From Rhodococcoides fascians NBRC 12155 = LMG 3623 (GTDB lineage Bacteria; Actinomycetota; Actinomycetes; Mycobacteriales; Mycobacteriaceae): a stretch of 64,000 bases of DNA. The position numbers were made by a program, and so were the translations under genes. Under the pieces are notes generated by a model. That model had not been told where the DNA came from. It saw nothing but the letters and a program-made list of their open reading frames with translations, and did no database searches. This document shows positions 34,977-43,080 of this stretch, in pieces. The stretch covers positions 154,872-218,871 of the forward strand of contig NZ_BCWW01000011.1 in NCBI RefSeq assembly GCF_001894785.1, given 5' to 3'. How positions within the stretch are numbered: position 1 is the stretch's first letter; each line of letters begins with the position of its first letter.

Positions 34977-35924
34977 TCACCGGACGTCCCGTCGACCCGA
35001 CATCGACGCCGCTCGGTCTGCTTCGATGCGATCGAGGAATCGAGGCGGTCGCAGTAGCTCTCGCGCGTCGTCGTGGGCAAGCTGCGCACGGCCCCAGGGA
35101 TTGGCCCGACACCACTGCAGTACGGACAGCAGTGCGTTGGGCTCGACCTTCTTCTCGCACGCCATCAGGACCAGCACCTGATCCGTTCCACCGGAAGGGT
35201 CGCGATACACGACTCGGATGGTGGGGTACCAATGTGAATGCGACACCGCAGGATTCGGATGCGTCCGCGGCTGCAGCTCGACGATCCCGTCCCACGGGAC
35301 AACCGTGATTGCAGTGGTGGCCTTCCATCCGCGGCGCCGATAGATCTCCTCCACGAGGCCATCGGGATGCAGTGAAATTCGGGTCCGATTGACGACGAGC
35401 ACACTCAGTGCGAAAAACAGCAGACATATCGGAGCGCCGAAGTGCGACATGATTACGACGCTCAGGTCGTGACGCGTCGTACTTACCCGTGCGTCTCCTC
35501 CCCAGTGGATGTAGGACAGGCCGGACACCAACGCGAATGCGAGTATTCCGCTGCGATACAACACAGTCCCCCGCCCCGGCACTGCCACGCCTCGGCCGAC
35601 TCCGGCGACAGTCACCGGTCGCACGAACAGCGACAGCCGCGCAGACCCGATGCCGGACAACACCACGGCCGCTGTGAGCGGCATCAGCACCGCGAGCACC
35701 AGCGGCGACACGAGGAGAACGGTCTCCCCAGAAAGCGTCTCGAACAGGAGAACCGGAGCCACGATCGTCGCGGCAAGGAATGCAGACGAAACCCCGAGAG
35801 CTACCAGCCAACCCAGGTAAACACTGCGCCACGTCCGCACCCACAATGGATACTTCTGTGCTACCAGGCTCTTACGCAGCACGTCCTCGGTCTGTGGCGT
35901 GCGATCGTCTCTGATCTCGCTCAT
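34977..35924 (-). CDS. Polytopic membrane protein (candidate immunity protein)
   Basis: 315 residues. Four hydrophobic segments (about 36-60, 67-92, 122-140 and 153-178) are followed by a soluble C-terminal domain of some 135 residues. That domain has PH-like strands (TRISLHPDGLVEEIYRRRGW; ITVVPWDGIVELQPR; TIRVVYRD). No named family recognised. It starts at an ATGA overlapping the stop of the WXG/hydrophobic protein, so the two are made together. A multi-pass membrane protein directly after a membrane-active candidate effector is the layout of a toxin and immunity pair (compare TspA/TsaI of S. aureus). Immunity is inferred from position only. Confidence 0.62.
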   Translation of the reverse strand: MSEIRDDRTPQTEDVLRKSLVAQKYPLWVRTWRSVYLGWLVALGVSSAFLAATIVAPVLLFETLSGETVLLVSPLVLAVLMPLTAAVVLSGIGSARLSLFVRPVTVAGVGRGVAVPGRGTVLYRSGILAFALVSGLSYIHWGGDARVSTTRHDLSVVIMSHFGAPICLLFFALSVLVVNRTRISLHPDGLVEEIYRRRGWKATTAITVVPWDGIVELQPRTHPNPAVSHSHWYPTIRVVYRDPSGGTDQVLVLMACEKKVEPNALLSVLQWCRANPWGRAQLAHDDARELLRPPRFLDRIEADRAASMSGRRDVR

Positions 35925-36904
35925 TTTCCTGCCGCCTCGAACAACTTCTCCACGCCGTAGCTGACGACTTGGCCCAGTGCGATCCCGGCAGCAGCGCCTG
36001 CCACCGTGCCGGGCCCCGGAAAAATGGAACCCGCCATGCCACCCACGGCTCCGAACGCCCAGGTCGTAATTGCTCCCGCGACTATCGGCGTCGCCTCGAC
36101 GATCACGGCCTCGGCCGGGTTCACGCCCTCGTCGATTTTTCCCGCAATTCCGGGAATCGCACCGGCAACGACTCCGAAGACCCCGAGCCCGCGTCCGATG
36201 TTCTTGGCAACGTCGTCGACGGATTCGACACCAGGTATTTCCAGCGCCCGCCTCGTCACGGCGGCCATACCTCCGACGACCGACGCCGCGATGGTCGACG
36301 GCCAGTCCGGCATCCAGGAGAACGACCCGTCCGGGTTCTCGACGAACTTTCCGGTGGGATTGTCGAGGGCGAGCGCCGTCAGCACCTCGGTGGGCTCGGC
36401 CAGCTGCTGCGCAGCGTCGAGAGCGACACTCTCGGCCTGGCGCAGAGCACTCTGGATATCCTCGGTCAATTGATATGCTGCAGAACGTAGTTCGTCGGCT
36501 CGACGCGTCTTCTCTTCACCCAGGCTGTCGGGAATCAGCGCGATCATCCCTTCGGGATTCACCACACCGTCGGCCCGTACCGCGAACCCGCTCGTCGTAG
36601 CCGCGGACACCTGAGCCTGCACGTGCGCTTGGGCGGCCTCGACGATGTCGGCCGCACCTTCGAATGCGGCTCCGAGCGAGTCGATTTCACTGCAGACGGA
36701 GCTCATCCGGGAGCATTCGGCCACCACGCGATCGGCTGCGGCGCGTGCCGCCTCGCCGGTCCACGTCTCGGCCAGTGTGTCCTGCTCTTCCAACACCCCG
36801 GTTCGTTGGCCGTTGACGCGCTCGACTATCTCGGCCAGTTCGATCATCGTCTTGCGCATCGACTGCGGCTCCCAGCCGGCGACGTGCGGCACGGTCGGGG
36901 TCAT
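35921..36904 (-). CDS. WXG-domain protein with glycine-rich hydrophobic C-terminus (candidate T7SS effector)
   Basis: 327 residues from an ATG in an ATGA overlap with the EspC-like gene. Residues 12-100 form a helical hairpin of WXG type with Trp48-Thr-Gly50 (ETWTGEAARAAADRV) at the turn. A helical middle follows (residues 130-170). The C-terminal 120 residues are glycine-rich and hydrophobic, with GXXXG-like spacing (GRGLGVFGVVAGAIPGIAGK; AGAITTWAFGAVGGMAGSI; AGAAAGIALGQVVSYG). No catalytic motif is visible. This build, an N-terminal T7SS targeting domain plus a glycine-zipper membrane segment, fits a membrane-permeabilising secreted toxin. Secretion and toxicity are inferred. Confidence 0.65.
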   Translation of the reverse strand: MTPTVPHVAGWEPQSMRKTMIELAEIVERVNGQRTGVLEEQDTLAETWTGEAARAAADRVVAECSRMSSVCSEIDSLGAAFEGAADIVEAAQAHVQAQVSAATTSGFAVRADGVVNPEGMIALIPDSLGEEKTRRADELRSAAYQLTEDIQSALRQAESVALDAAQQLAEPTEVLTALALDNPTGKFVENPDGSFSWMPDWPSTIAASVVGGMAAVTRRALEIPGVESVDDVAKNIGRGLGVFGVVAGAIPGIAGKIDEGVNPAEAVIVEATPIVAGAITTWAFGAVGGMAGSIFPGPGTVAGAAAGIALGQVVSYGVEKLFEAAGK

Positions 36905-37200
36905 TTCGGCTGGTCCATCGCAGCGAGGCGGCGGGCAAGGTCGTCGTCGGTGATCTCGTAGTTCTGCGCGACACCACGGGCGATGTCCGCAACGCATTCG
37001 GCTCGGCCTGCCAGAGCGGCAACAGCTCCCGCAGCCGCTGCCGACGCTGCCGCACACGCTGCGCGAAAGTCGGTACCCTGCAGCGCATTCTCGGATGCTC
37101 GGAACGGGGCGAGGGTGTCCAACTCGGCGATCACCTCCCCCGTTCCCGACAGCACATTCGAGAACTGCCGCAGGATCACTGGATCCACATTCACTGTCAT
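36901..37200 (-). CDS. EspC-like small type VII secretion substrate/partner
   Basis: 99 residues, ATG at 37200 with GGGGGAG just upstream. Ala-rich helical protein of WXG100/EspC size (FRAACAAASAAAAGAVAAL). The C-terminus has Tyr81-Glu-Ile-Thr-Asp85, an exact YxxxD type VII export motif, followed by a charged tail. The pattern GVAQNYEITDDDLARRL resembles the EspC family end. It should pair with the WXG domain of the next gene, giving one composite export signal. First gene of a four-gene operon. Confidence 0.7.
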   Translation of the reverse strand: MTVNVDPVILRQFSNVLSGTGEVIAELDTLAPFRASENALQGTDFRAACAAASAAAAGAVAALAGRAECVADIARGVAQNYEITDDDLARRLAAMDQPK

Positions 37201-37484
37201 GACGCTCCCCCGAGTCGCACCGTATCGACGCCCGGTGAATCGGCGTCATCGGGTTTGACGCAGCGAGCCCGTTATCGGTTCCGTGCCGGGCGGTGACGGA
37301 GCTCGGTCCCGTACTTCCTCGATGGTCTCGGGTACATCGTCGTCGGCACGTTTCGCGTGGCAGCGGTCGGTGGTCACGGCAGCACCTCGGTGGGTCCAGC
37401 GGTGTGGAATCGTCGTGGAATTGGCTGCGGTGCCGACGACGGCGCTGCGGCGGTCGGCCGTACCGCGGTCACGTTGACGGCGGT
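37201..37484. other. Gene-free gap holding the promoter of the T7SS-like operon
   Basis: 284 bases between the XdhC gene end and the EspC-like start. Short open frames occur on both strands but show no recognisable protein or ribosome site. A small dyad (GACGCC...GGCGTC) lies about 30 bases upstream of the EspC-like start. Nothing else is seen. Confidence 0.5.
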
Positions 37485-38735
37485 CTACGGCGTCGGACAT
37501 GTAGTGGGGCCATTGGTGATTGCGCCCCCGATCGGCGATTCGCAAGCAATCGCCATCGCGGCCGGGGCGCTGGTGCCGGGAACTGCTGGTGAAATGCGCG
37601 TATCGCAGTCGACCGCGCCACGCTGAGCCTCACCGCCACGGCCGGTTCTGCCGTGCAACGGGCCGGTGCCGTCACGTAAACGACCGCCGGATCGCCCGTT
37701 GGACACCGCAACCATTTCGGCGACGATCGACAGCGCCGTCTCCCCAGGGGTGCGCCCGCCGAGGTCGAGACCGACAGGCGACGACAACCGCGCGAACGCG
37801 GCCTCCCCGACACCTCTGTCGACAAGACGTTCACGTCGGTCCTCGTGCGTTCGACGGCTGCCGAGCACGCCGATGTAGCCGGCAGGGGTGCGCACTGCGA
37901 CGTCGAGCAACGGGACGTCGAACTTCGCATCGTGTGTGAGCACACACAGGGCGGTGGTGCAGTCGATCAGCCCCTTGTCCCACTGTGCCGTCAGATACTC
38001 GTGCGGCCAGGCCACGACAACCTCGTCGGCGTGTGGAAAGCGCTCCTCCGTAGCGAATATCGGCCGGGCATCACACACCACGGTGCGGTAGCCCACGATG
38101 GTTGCTGCGTGAGCAACGGCGTCGGCGAGGTCGAGCGCACCGAAGACGATCAGGAGCGGTGGGGCTCGAAACGATCGCACGAAAACCTCGACGATGCCGT
38201 CGTCGACGTCGATTTTTCGCAGTCCGCTTGCACCGTCCGCCAACATCACCCGAGCGAGCGATACAGCTCCCTCATCGAGCGTCGGGGTGCCGATGGAACC
38301 GGACGAGCCGTCGGCAGTCACCACGAGGTGTCCGCCCGCAGCACCGGAGGCGACTGTGACTTCGGCGACCGATGATCGCGATGATATTCGCGCCAACAGT
38401 TCTTCGTAGTGCGGGCGACTGTCCCGATCGACTCTGTCGACCACAACGTCGACCGTTCCGCCGCAGGTGAGTCCGATGGCAAACGGATCGTCGGCTGTGA
38501 CGCCGAACCTCAGACGGTCGACGAGTCCACCCGTCGCCGCCGACACTGCCGCGTCGAACACTGCACCCTCGACGCATCCGCCGGACACCCCGCCGAGGGC
38601 GGTACCACCGGCGTCGACGGCCATTACCGCACCGACGTCCCGCACCGCGCTGCCTGAGGTGGCCACGACAGTAGCCACACCGAACGGGCGTCCGTCTACG
38701 AACCAATCGTGCAGTGTGCCGGCGAAGTCGAGCAT
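37485..38735 (-). CDS. XdhC/CoxI family molybdenum-enzyme maturation factor
   Basis: 416 residues. The N-terminal XdhC domain has WFVDGRPFGVATVVATSGSA and GGVSGGCVEGAVFD (conserved Cys), and GLTCGGTVDVVV. The C-terminal Rossmann domain has FGALDLADAVAHAATIVGY, then the YIGVLGSRRTHEDRRERL motif. Such proteins insert the sulfido ligand or sort molybdenum cofactor into xanthine-dehydrogenase-type enzymes. It is the last gene of the 11-gene operon that encodes such an enzyme, and its tail (after about residue 370) is low complexity. Cytoplasmic, membrane-associated in some relatives. Confidence 0.88.
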   Translation of the reverse strand: MLDFAGTLHDWFVDGRPFGVATVVATSGSAVRDVGAVMAVDAGGTALGGVSGGCVEGAVFDAAVSAATGGLVDRLRFGVTADDPFAIGLTCGGTVDVVVDRVDRDSRPHYEELLARISSRSSVAEVTVASGAAGGHLVVTADGSSGSIGTPTLDEGAVSLARVMLADGASGLRKIDVDDGIVEVFVRSFRAPPLLIVFGALDLADAVAHAATIVGYRTVVCDARPIFATEERFPHADEVVVAWPHEYLTAQWDKGLIDCTTALCVLTHDAKFDVPLLDVAVRTPAGYIGVLGSRRTHEDRRERLVDRGVGEAAFARLSSPVGLDLGGRTPGETALSIVAEMVAVSNGRSGGRLRDGTGPLHGRTGRGGEAQRGAVDCDTRISPAVPGTSAPAAMAIACESPIGGAITNGPTTCPTP

Positions 38736-38742
38736 CGCGAAC

Positions 38743-39369
38743 CTACCGACGTCCGAAGGCTCTGGATACCAACCAGCCCTCGACCATTCCGGCGAGAAAG
38801 ATCCCCGCGACCGGTGCGTACTTGCGCACCGGTTCGGGCATCAGAGACATCGCATTCAATTCGCCGCCCATCGGACTCGGAACAGCGGTCTTCACTGCTG
38901 CAGGCGCGGTGGGATCTGCCGTAGCCGAACCACTGAGCAACGCACCGAGATTGACGGCGAACTGTTGCAACACCTTGTTCGACACCGCCACGATCGCGCC
39001 CTTGCCGAACGAGACGATCTTGCCGCTGATCACCAGATCGGTGTTCAGGGTCAACCGCGAACGGTCACCGATCGACTCGACCGCGAGATCGACCTGAGCC
39101 TCGGCATCGCCGTTTCCGTGCGAGTCCGCACCCTTGGCTTCGAGTGTGAGCGTGCGGGTCTCGGCGTCGACTTCGAGGAACCGAATCGTGCCGGCGTACG
39201 ACGCGCTGATCGGCCCGACCTTGACCTTGACTCCACCGAGGAAAGTCTCGCCGTCCTTGCCGGTGATAGCGGCCCCGGGTACACAGGTCGCCACTTTCTC
39301 GACGTCGTTGATCAGCCTGAAAACGTCGTCCGCGGACGCGTCGATGTCGAGGGTGTTGGTCAGTATCAC
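38743..39369 (-). CDS. CoxG/SRPBCC family protein
   Basis: 208 residues from a GTG in a GTGA overlap with the iron-sulfur subunit gene. The SRPBCC/CoxG domain comprises DIDASADDVFRLINDVEKVATCVPGA, then GGVKVKVGPISASYAGTIRF and the late SGKIVSFGKGAIVAVSNKVL segment. A linker follows and ends in a hydrophobic, membrane-associating tail (YAPVAGIFLAGMVEGWLVS). CoxG anchors or assists maturation of molybdenum hydroxylases at the membrane. Here it sits between the small subunit and XdhC, which supports that role. Confidence 0.88.
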   Translation of the reverse strand: MILTNTLDIDASADDVFRLINDVEKVATCVPGAAITGKDGETFLGGVKVKVGPISASYAGTIRFLEVDAETRTLTLEAKGADSHGNGDAEAQVDLAVESIGDRSRLTLNTDLVISGKIVSFGKGAIVAVSNKVLQQFAVNLGALLSGSATADPTAPAAVKTAVPSPMGGELNAMSLMPEPVRKYAPVAGIFLAGMVEGWLVSRAFGRR

Positions 39370-39869
39370 TGGGAAACTCCTTTCGCGCAGCCGACGCAGC
39401 GGCGCTGTTCGGCGCACGAGTCGATGGCCTCGACGATGGTCTGGTATCCGGTGCAACGGCAATAGTTCGAGGCAACCACCTCGCGGATCTGTTCCTTGGT
39501 GGCATCGGGATTGTCGGCAAGATATCCCTCGGCCAGCATCAGGAATCCCGGCGTACAGAATCCGCACTGCAGTCCGTGGTGGTCCGCGAACGCTTGTTGC
39601 AGATCGTTGAATTCGCCGTCGATGCCCAATGATTCGACGGTCCGAATCTCGGAGTTCTCCACCTGCGCGGCAAACGTCAAGCATGCGCGCGCCGGCTTGC
39701 CGTCGATCAGGACAGTGCAGGCCCCGCACACGCCGTGCTCGCAACCCACATGAGTTCCGGTCAACTGCAGGTCGTGCCGTAGTACGTCGACCAGGGTGCG
39801 GCGTGATTCGGTGATCACCTCGTGCTCGGTACCGTTGACGGTCAGTTCGATCAGTTGCTTGTTGCTCAT
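39366..39869 (-). CDS. Molybdenum hydroxylase small subunit, two [2Fe-2S] clusters
   Basis: 167 residues. The plant-ferredoxin-type cluster motif is CEHGVCGACTVLIDG, with a fourth Cys in ARACL. The second cluster motifs are CGFCTPGFLML and NYCRCTGYQ. It carries electrons from the molybdenum site to FAD. It overlaps the large-subunit stop (ATGA) upstream and the CoxG start downstream. In mycolata, CoxS-like subunits of this type serve purine, aldehyde or N-heterocycle hydroxylases. Confidence 0.94.
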   Translation of the reverse strand: MSNKQLIELTVNGTEHEVITESRRTLVDVLRHDLQLTGTHVGCEHGVCGACTVLIDGKPARACLTFAAQVENSEIRTVESLGIDGEFNDLQQAFADHHGLQCGFCTPGFLMLAEGYLADNPDATKEQIREVVASNYCRCTGYQTIVEAIDSCAEQRRCVGCAKGVSQ

Positions 39870-42232
39870 GGCCTTCCCTTCACCAGCGCCGCATGTACAG
39901 CAACGGGAGTGATCGGTGTGTCGTTCAGTTCCACTCCCGTGGAACGTAGTCCGTCGTTGACCGCGTTGAGCACCGCGGCCGGTGCGCCGATAGTGCCACC
40001 CTCACCGGCTCCTTTGGCCCCGGATTCGGTGAACAGGCAGGGAGTTTCGAGGTGGTGGATCTCGATGTCGGGAATCTCGCACGCGGTGGGCACCTTGTAG
40101 TCGATGAAGCTGGCGCACAAAGGGTTTCCGTGGTCGTCGTACGAGACCTGCTCGAACAACGCGCCCGCGATTCCCTGGGCGATCCCGCCCCGACACTGCC
40201 CCTCGACAATTTTCGGGTTGATGGCTACTCCGCAGTCCTCGACGCACACGTACTTCAGGATCTCCACTTGACCGGTGCCCTCGTGCAATTCGACGACGAC
40301 GCCGTGGGTGGCGTTGGAGAACGTGCCGTCGTTGAACACGTCGAAGCTCGCCGTTGCGGACAACCCCGGCTCGACCCCCTTGGGCAGCAACTGTGCCTTG
40401 AGGTACGCGACGTCGGCGATGTCCCGGTAGGTGACGTATTTCGAGTGGTCGTCGCGCTGACGGACGCGACCCGAGGCCAGCTCGACGTTGTCGTCGCGGG
40501 TCTCCATCAGGTGCGCTGCGATCTCACACAGTTTGTCTCCCAGCTTGTTCGATGCCAGCGCCACCGCACTGCCGCCGATGGTGATCGAGCGAGAGGCGAA
40601 CGATCCGAAGCCGTACGTGATCCGGTCGGTGTCGCCCTGAACGATCTTCACCTGCTCGACGCCGATGCCGAGACGATCGGCGACGATCTGCGCCATGGTG
40701 GTCTCGTGACTCTGCCCGTGGCTCATCGTTCCGGTGGTCACGACGACGGTGCCGGAGGTATCCATCCGGACCTCCGAGATGTCGAACCCCGGCACCACGT
40801 TCATCTTTCGGGCGGCGAACGCGCTACTGCCGTATCCCGTTCGCTCGCTGAAACAGGAGTACCCGATGCCGATGTGCCGGCCTTCCGCTGCGGCTCGCTG
40901 CTGGAAGTCGTACCACCCACCGTCTCGCACAGTCTGCTCGCACAGATTCAGAGCCTCCAGGTAGGAGCCTGGATCGTAGGTGATGTTGTTGACACCGGTG
41001 TACGGGAAGGCGGTGATGACGTTGCGGCGCCGGATCTCCACTGCATCGAGTGCCAGTTCACGGGCTGCGCGCTCGAACAGTCGCTCCATCACCATGACGT
41101 ACTGCGGGCGTGACACTCCGCGGTACGGCGCTGTCGGGGCCTTGTTGCTGAAGATCGAGCGTCCCCGTACCCGGTACGCCGGAACCTGATATACCCCGGG
41201 CATTTCCGCCGAGGCCATGAGCGGCTCTATGCCCGCGGTGAAGGGGTAACACGAGTACGCACCCATGTCGCACACAACGTCCGCGTCGAGGCCGAGAATG
41301 CGCCCCTCGGAATCGAACGCGGCCCGCACGTCGTACTGCTGCTCGCGTGCCAGAAACGACGCCGTCAGTGCGTCCTTCCGATCCTCGATCCACTTGACGG
41401 GTCGACGGAGCTTCAAAGCAGCTGCCGCGACTGCGATCTCCTCACGGCCGACGACGCATTTCTGTCCGAACCCGCCTCCCATGTCGGGCACGACGACGCG
41501 TACCTGGCGTTCGTCGAGACCGAGGCACTGCGCGGTGACGGTGCGAACCTGGTGTGGGACCTGCGTGCAGATGTAGATGATCAATTGCTCGTCGCGGTCG
41601 TCCCAGTACGCGATGCATCCGCGTGTCTCGAGCGGCAGTGCGTTCTGACGTCCGGTTCTGGACTGCACGGACACCACGGTGTGCGCGTCGTCGAATATCT
41701 CGTCGATGCCGTCGGTGGCGAACATCTGCACGTCCACGACGGTGTTGTTCGGAACCGAATCGTGAACCAGCGGCGCACCTTCGGACATGGCCTGATCTGC
41801 GGAGATGACGGCGGTGACGGTCCGGTAGGACACTCGTGCCGCTTCGAGCCCGTCCTCGACGCTGTACGCATCGGCGGCGACGACGATGGCCAGCGGCTCA
41901 CCGACGTAGCGCACGACATCGTACGCCAGCACGGGCATGTCGGTGGGCACGAATTCGGTCAGAGGACGGGACAATTCGGCTCGGATCGGCCTCAAGTCCA
42001 GGTCCGCCGCGGTGAACACACCGCGCACTCCCTCGACTCCGGCGACATCACCGACGTCGAACCCGTTGATGGCTCCGGCCGCGACGGTGCTGCGGACGAA
42101 CTGCGCGTGCAGCATGCCCGGCATCGCGATGTCGTCGACGAATCTGCCACGGCCGGTGAGCAACCGTGGATCTTCCCGGCGTGCGACCGAGGTACCGACG
42201 AATTTCGGCGTGAGAACCTGATCGACGCTCAC
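39866..42232 (-). CDS. Molybdenum hydroxylase large subunit (N-heterocycle type)
   Basis: 788 residues from a GTG in a GTGA overlap with the FAD subunit gene. Molybdopterin motifs are VVPDMGGGFGQKCVV, APYRGVSRPQ, and the active-site glutamate region GAKGAGEGGTIG. The CO-dehydrogenase loop AYRCSFR is absent and replaced by APYRGVSRP. So this is not a CO dehydrogenase despite its Cox-like layout. It should hydroxylate a carbon next to a ring nitrogen using water. With a NicC-like monooxygenase and NicX-like dioxygenase in the operon, nicotinate to 6-hydroxynicotinate is the leading guess. Confidence 0.92.
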   Translation of the reverse strand: MSVDQVLTPKFVGTSVARREDPRLLTGRGRFVDDIAMPGMLHAQFVRSTVAAGAINGFDVGDVAGVEGVRGVFTAADLDLRPIRAELSRPLTEFVPTDMPVLAYDVVRYVGEPLAIVVAADAYSVEDGLEAARVSYRTVTAVISADQAMSEGAPLVHDSVPNNTVVDVQMFATDGIDEIFDDAHTVVSVQSRTGRQNALPLETRGCIAYWDDRDEQLIIYICTQVPHQVRTVTAQCLGLDERQVRVVVPDMGGGFGQKCVVGREEIAVAAAALKLRRPVKWIEDRKDALTASFLAREQQYDVRAAFDSEGRILGLDADVVCDMGAYSCYPFTAGIEPLMASAEMPGVYQVPAYRVRGRSIFSNKAPTAPYRGVSRPQYVMVMERLFERAARELALDAVEIRRRNVITAFPYTGVNNITYDPGSYLEALNLCEQTVRDGGWYDFQQRAAAEGRHIGIGYSCFSERTGYGSSAFAARKMNVVPGFDISEVRMDTSGTVVVTTGTMSHGQSHETTMAQIVADRLGIGVEQVKIVQGDTDRITYGFGSFASRSITIGGSAVALASNKLGDKLCEIAAHLMETRDDNVELASGRVRQRDDHSKYVTYRDIADVAYLKAQLLPKGVEPGLSATASFDVFNDGTFSNATHGVVVELHEGTGQVEILKYVCVEDCGVAINPKIVEGQCRGGIAQGIAGALFEQVSYDDHGNPLCASFIDYKVPTACEIPDIEIHHLETPCLFTESGAKGAGEGGTIGAPAAVLNAVNDGLRSTGVELNDTPITPVAVHAALVKGRP

Positions 42233-43080
42233 GTGGGCACCCCCTGCGACACCAGCGCGTCGCTGCAGGCTTCGACGACCAACGTGCGCACCAGGGTGCG
42301 GCGGTACTCGGCGGTGAACATGCCCTCGTCCTCCAGTTCCAGTGCTTCGGCTGCGGCGTCCGCGCAGTCGGCGAACGTTCCACCGGCGGCGAGCGCGGCT
42401 TCTCCTGCGGGCGATCGCATCGGGGTCGCGCCGACCCCCGCAAGGGCGACGCGTCCGCCGACCACGGCCACGCCGTCGAGATCGAGGGACACTGCTGCGC
42501 CCACGATCGCGAAATCTCCCTGCCGCTCGGCGTATTCGGTCACTGCGGCATGCGGTGCCGGGTTCGGGAACACGATCTCGACGATCATCTCGTCGAACGC
42601 GAGATCGGTGGAGTAGTACCCGAAGAAGAACGAATCTGCCTCGACGGTTCGCCGCCCCCGCACGCTCTCGACGACGATGCGGGCGTCCAGCAGGATGGCG
42701 AGCAAGCACCATTCGGCGGTGGCGTCCGCATGGGCGATGCTGCCACCGACGGTGCCGCGGGTACGGATCGGGTAGTGCCCCACCCACCGCATGGCATCGC
42801 GTAGAACAGCGAAGTCTGTTCCCACGTCGCCGGATTCGACGTCATGGTGGGTGGTGAGCGCTCCGATGTGCAGGCCGTCGGATTCTCGGCGGATGTAGCT
42901 CAGAGTGTTCAACCCACCCACGTCGACCAGATGCCCGGGCCGGGCGAGGCGGAAGTTCATCATGGCGACCAGGGACTGGCCTCCGGCGATGATCTTCGCG
43001 TCCTCGCCCAGCTCGGCCAGCAGGCGCACTGCACCCGAGACATCGCGCGCCCGGTGGTAGTCGAACTGTGCGGGCTTCAT
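42229..43080 (-). CDS. Molybdenum hydroxylase FAD-binding subunit
   Basis: 283 residues. FAD-binding motifs typical of CoxM-type subunits are KIIAGGQSLVAMMNFRLARP and the TRGTVGGSIAHADATAEW segment, where TVGGSIAHAD contacts the flavin. Start ATG and the upstream MFS stop share one base. It passes electrons from the small subunit to the external acceptor. Part of the same operon and complex as the genes at 39366 and 39866. Confidence 0.93.
   Translation of the reverse strand: MKPAQFDYHRARDVSGAVRLLAELGEDAKIIAGGQSLVAMMNFRLARPGHLVDVGGLNTLSYIRRESDGLHIGALTTHHDVESGDVGTDFAVLRDAMRWVGHYPIRTRGTVGGSIAHADATAEWCLLAILLDARIVVESVRGRRTVEADSFFFGYYSTDLAFDEMIVEIVFPNPAPHAAVTEYAERQGDFAIVGAAVSLDLDGVAVVGGRVALAGVGATPMRSPAGEAALAAGGTFADCADAAAEALELEDEGMFTAEYRRTLVRTLVVEACSDALVSQGVPT

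Noticed and set aside
37246..37626. Two small open frames (minus 37246-37545, plus 37357-37626)
   Set aside because: They overlap each other and the XdhC 3' end, have arginine-rich random composition, and lack ribosome sites.
38743..43080. Aerobic CO dehydrogenase (coxMSL)
   Set aside because: Subunit order and CoxG/XdhC fit, but the large subunit has APYRGVSRP in place of the CODH loop AYRCSFR, and the neighbours are ring-degradation enzymes.
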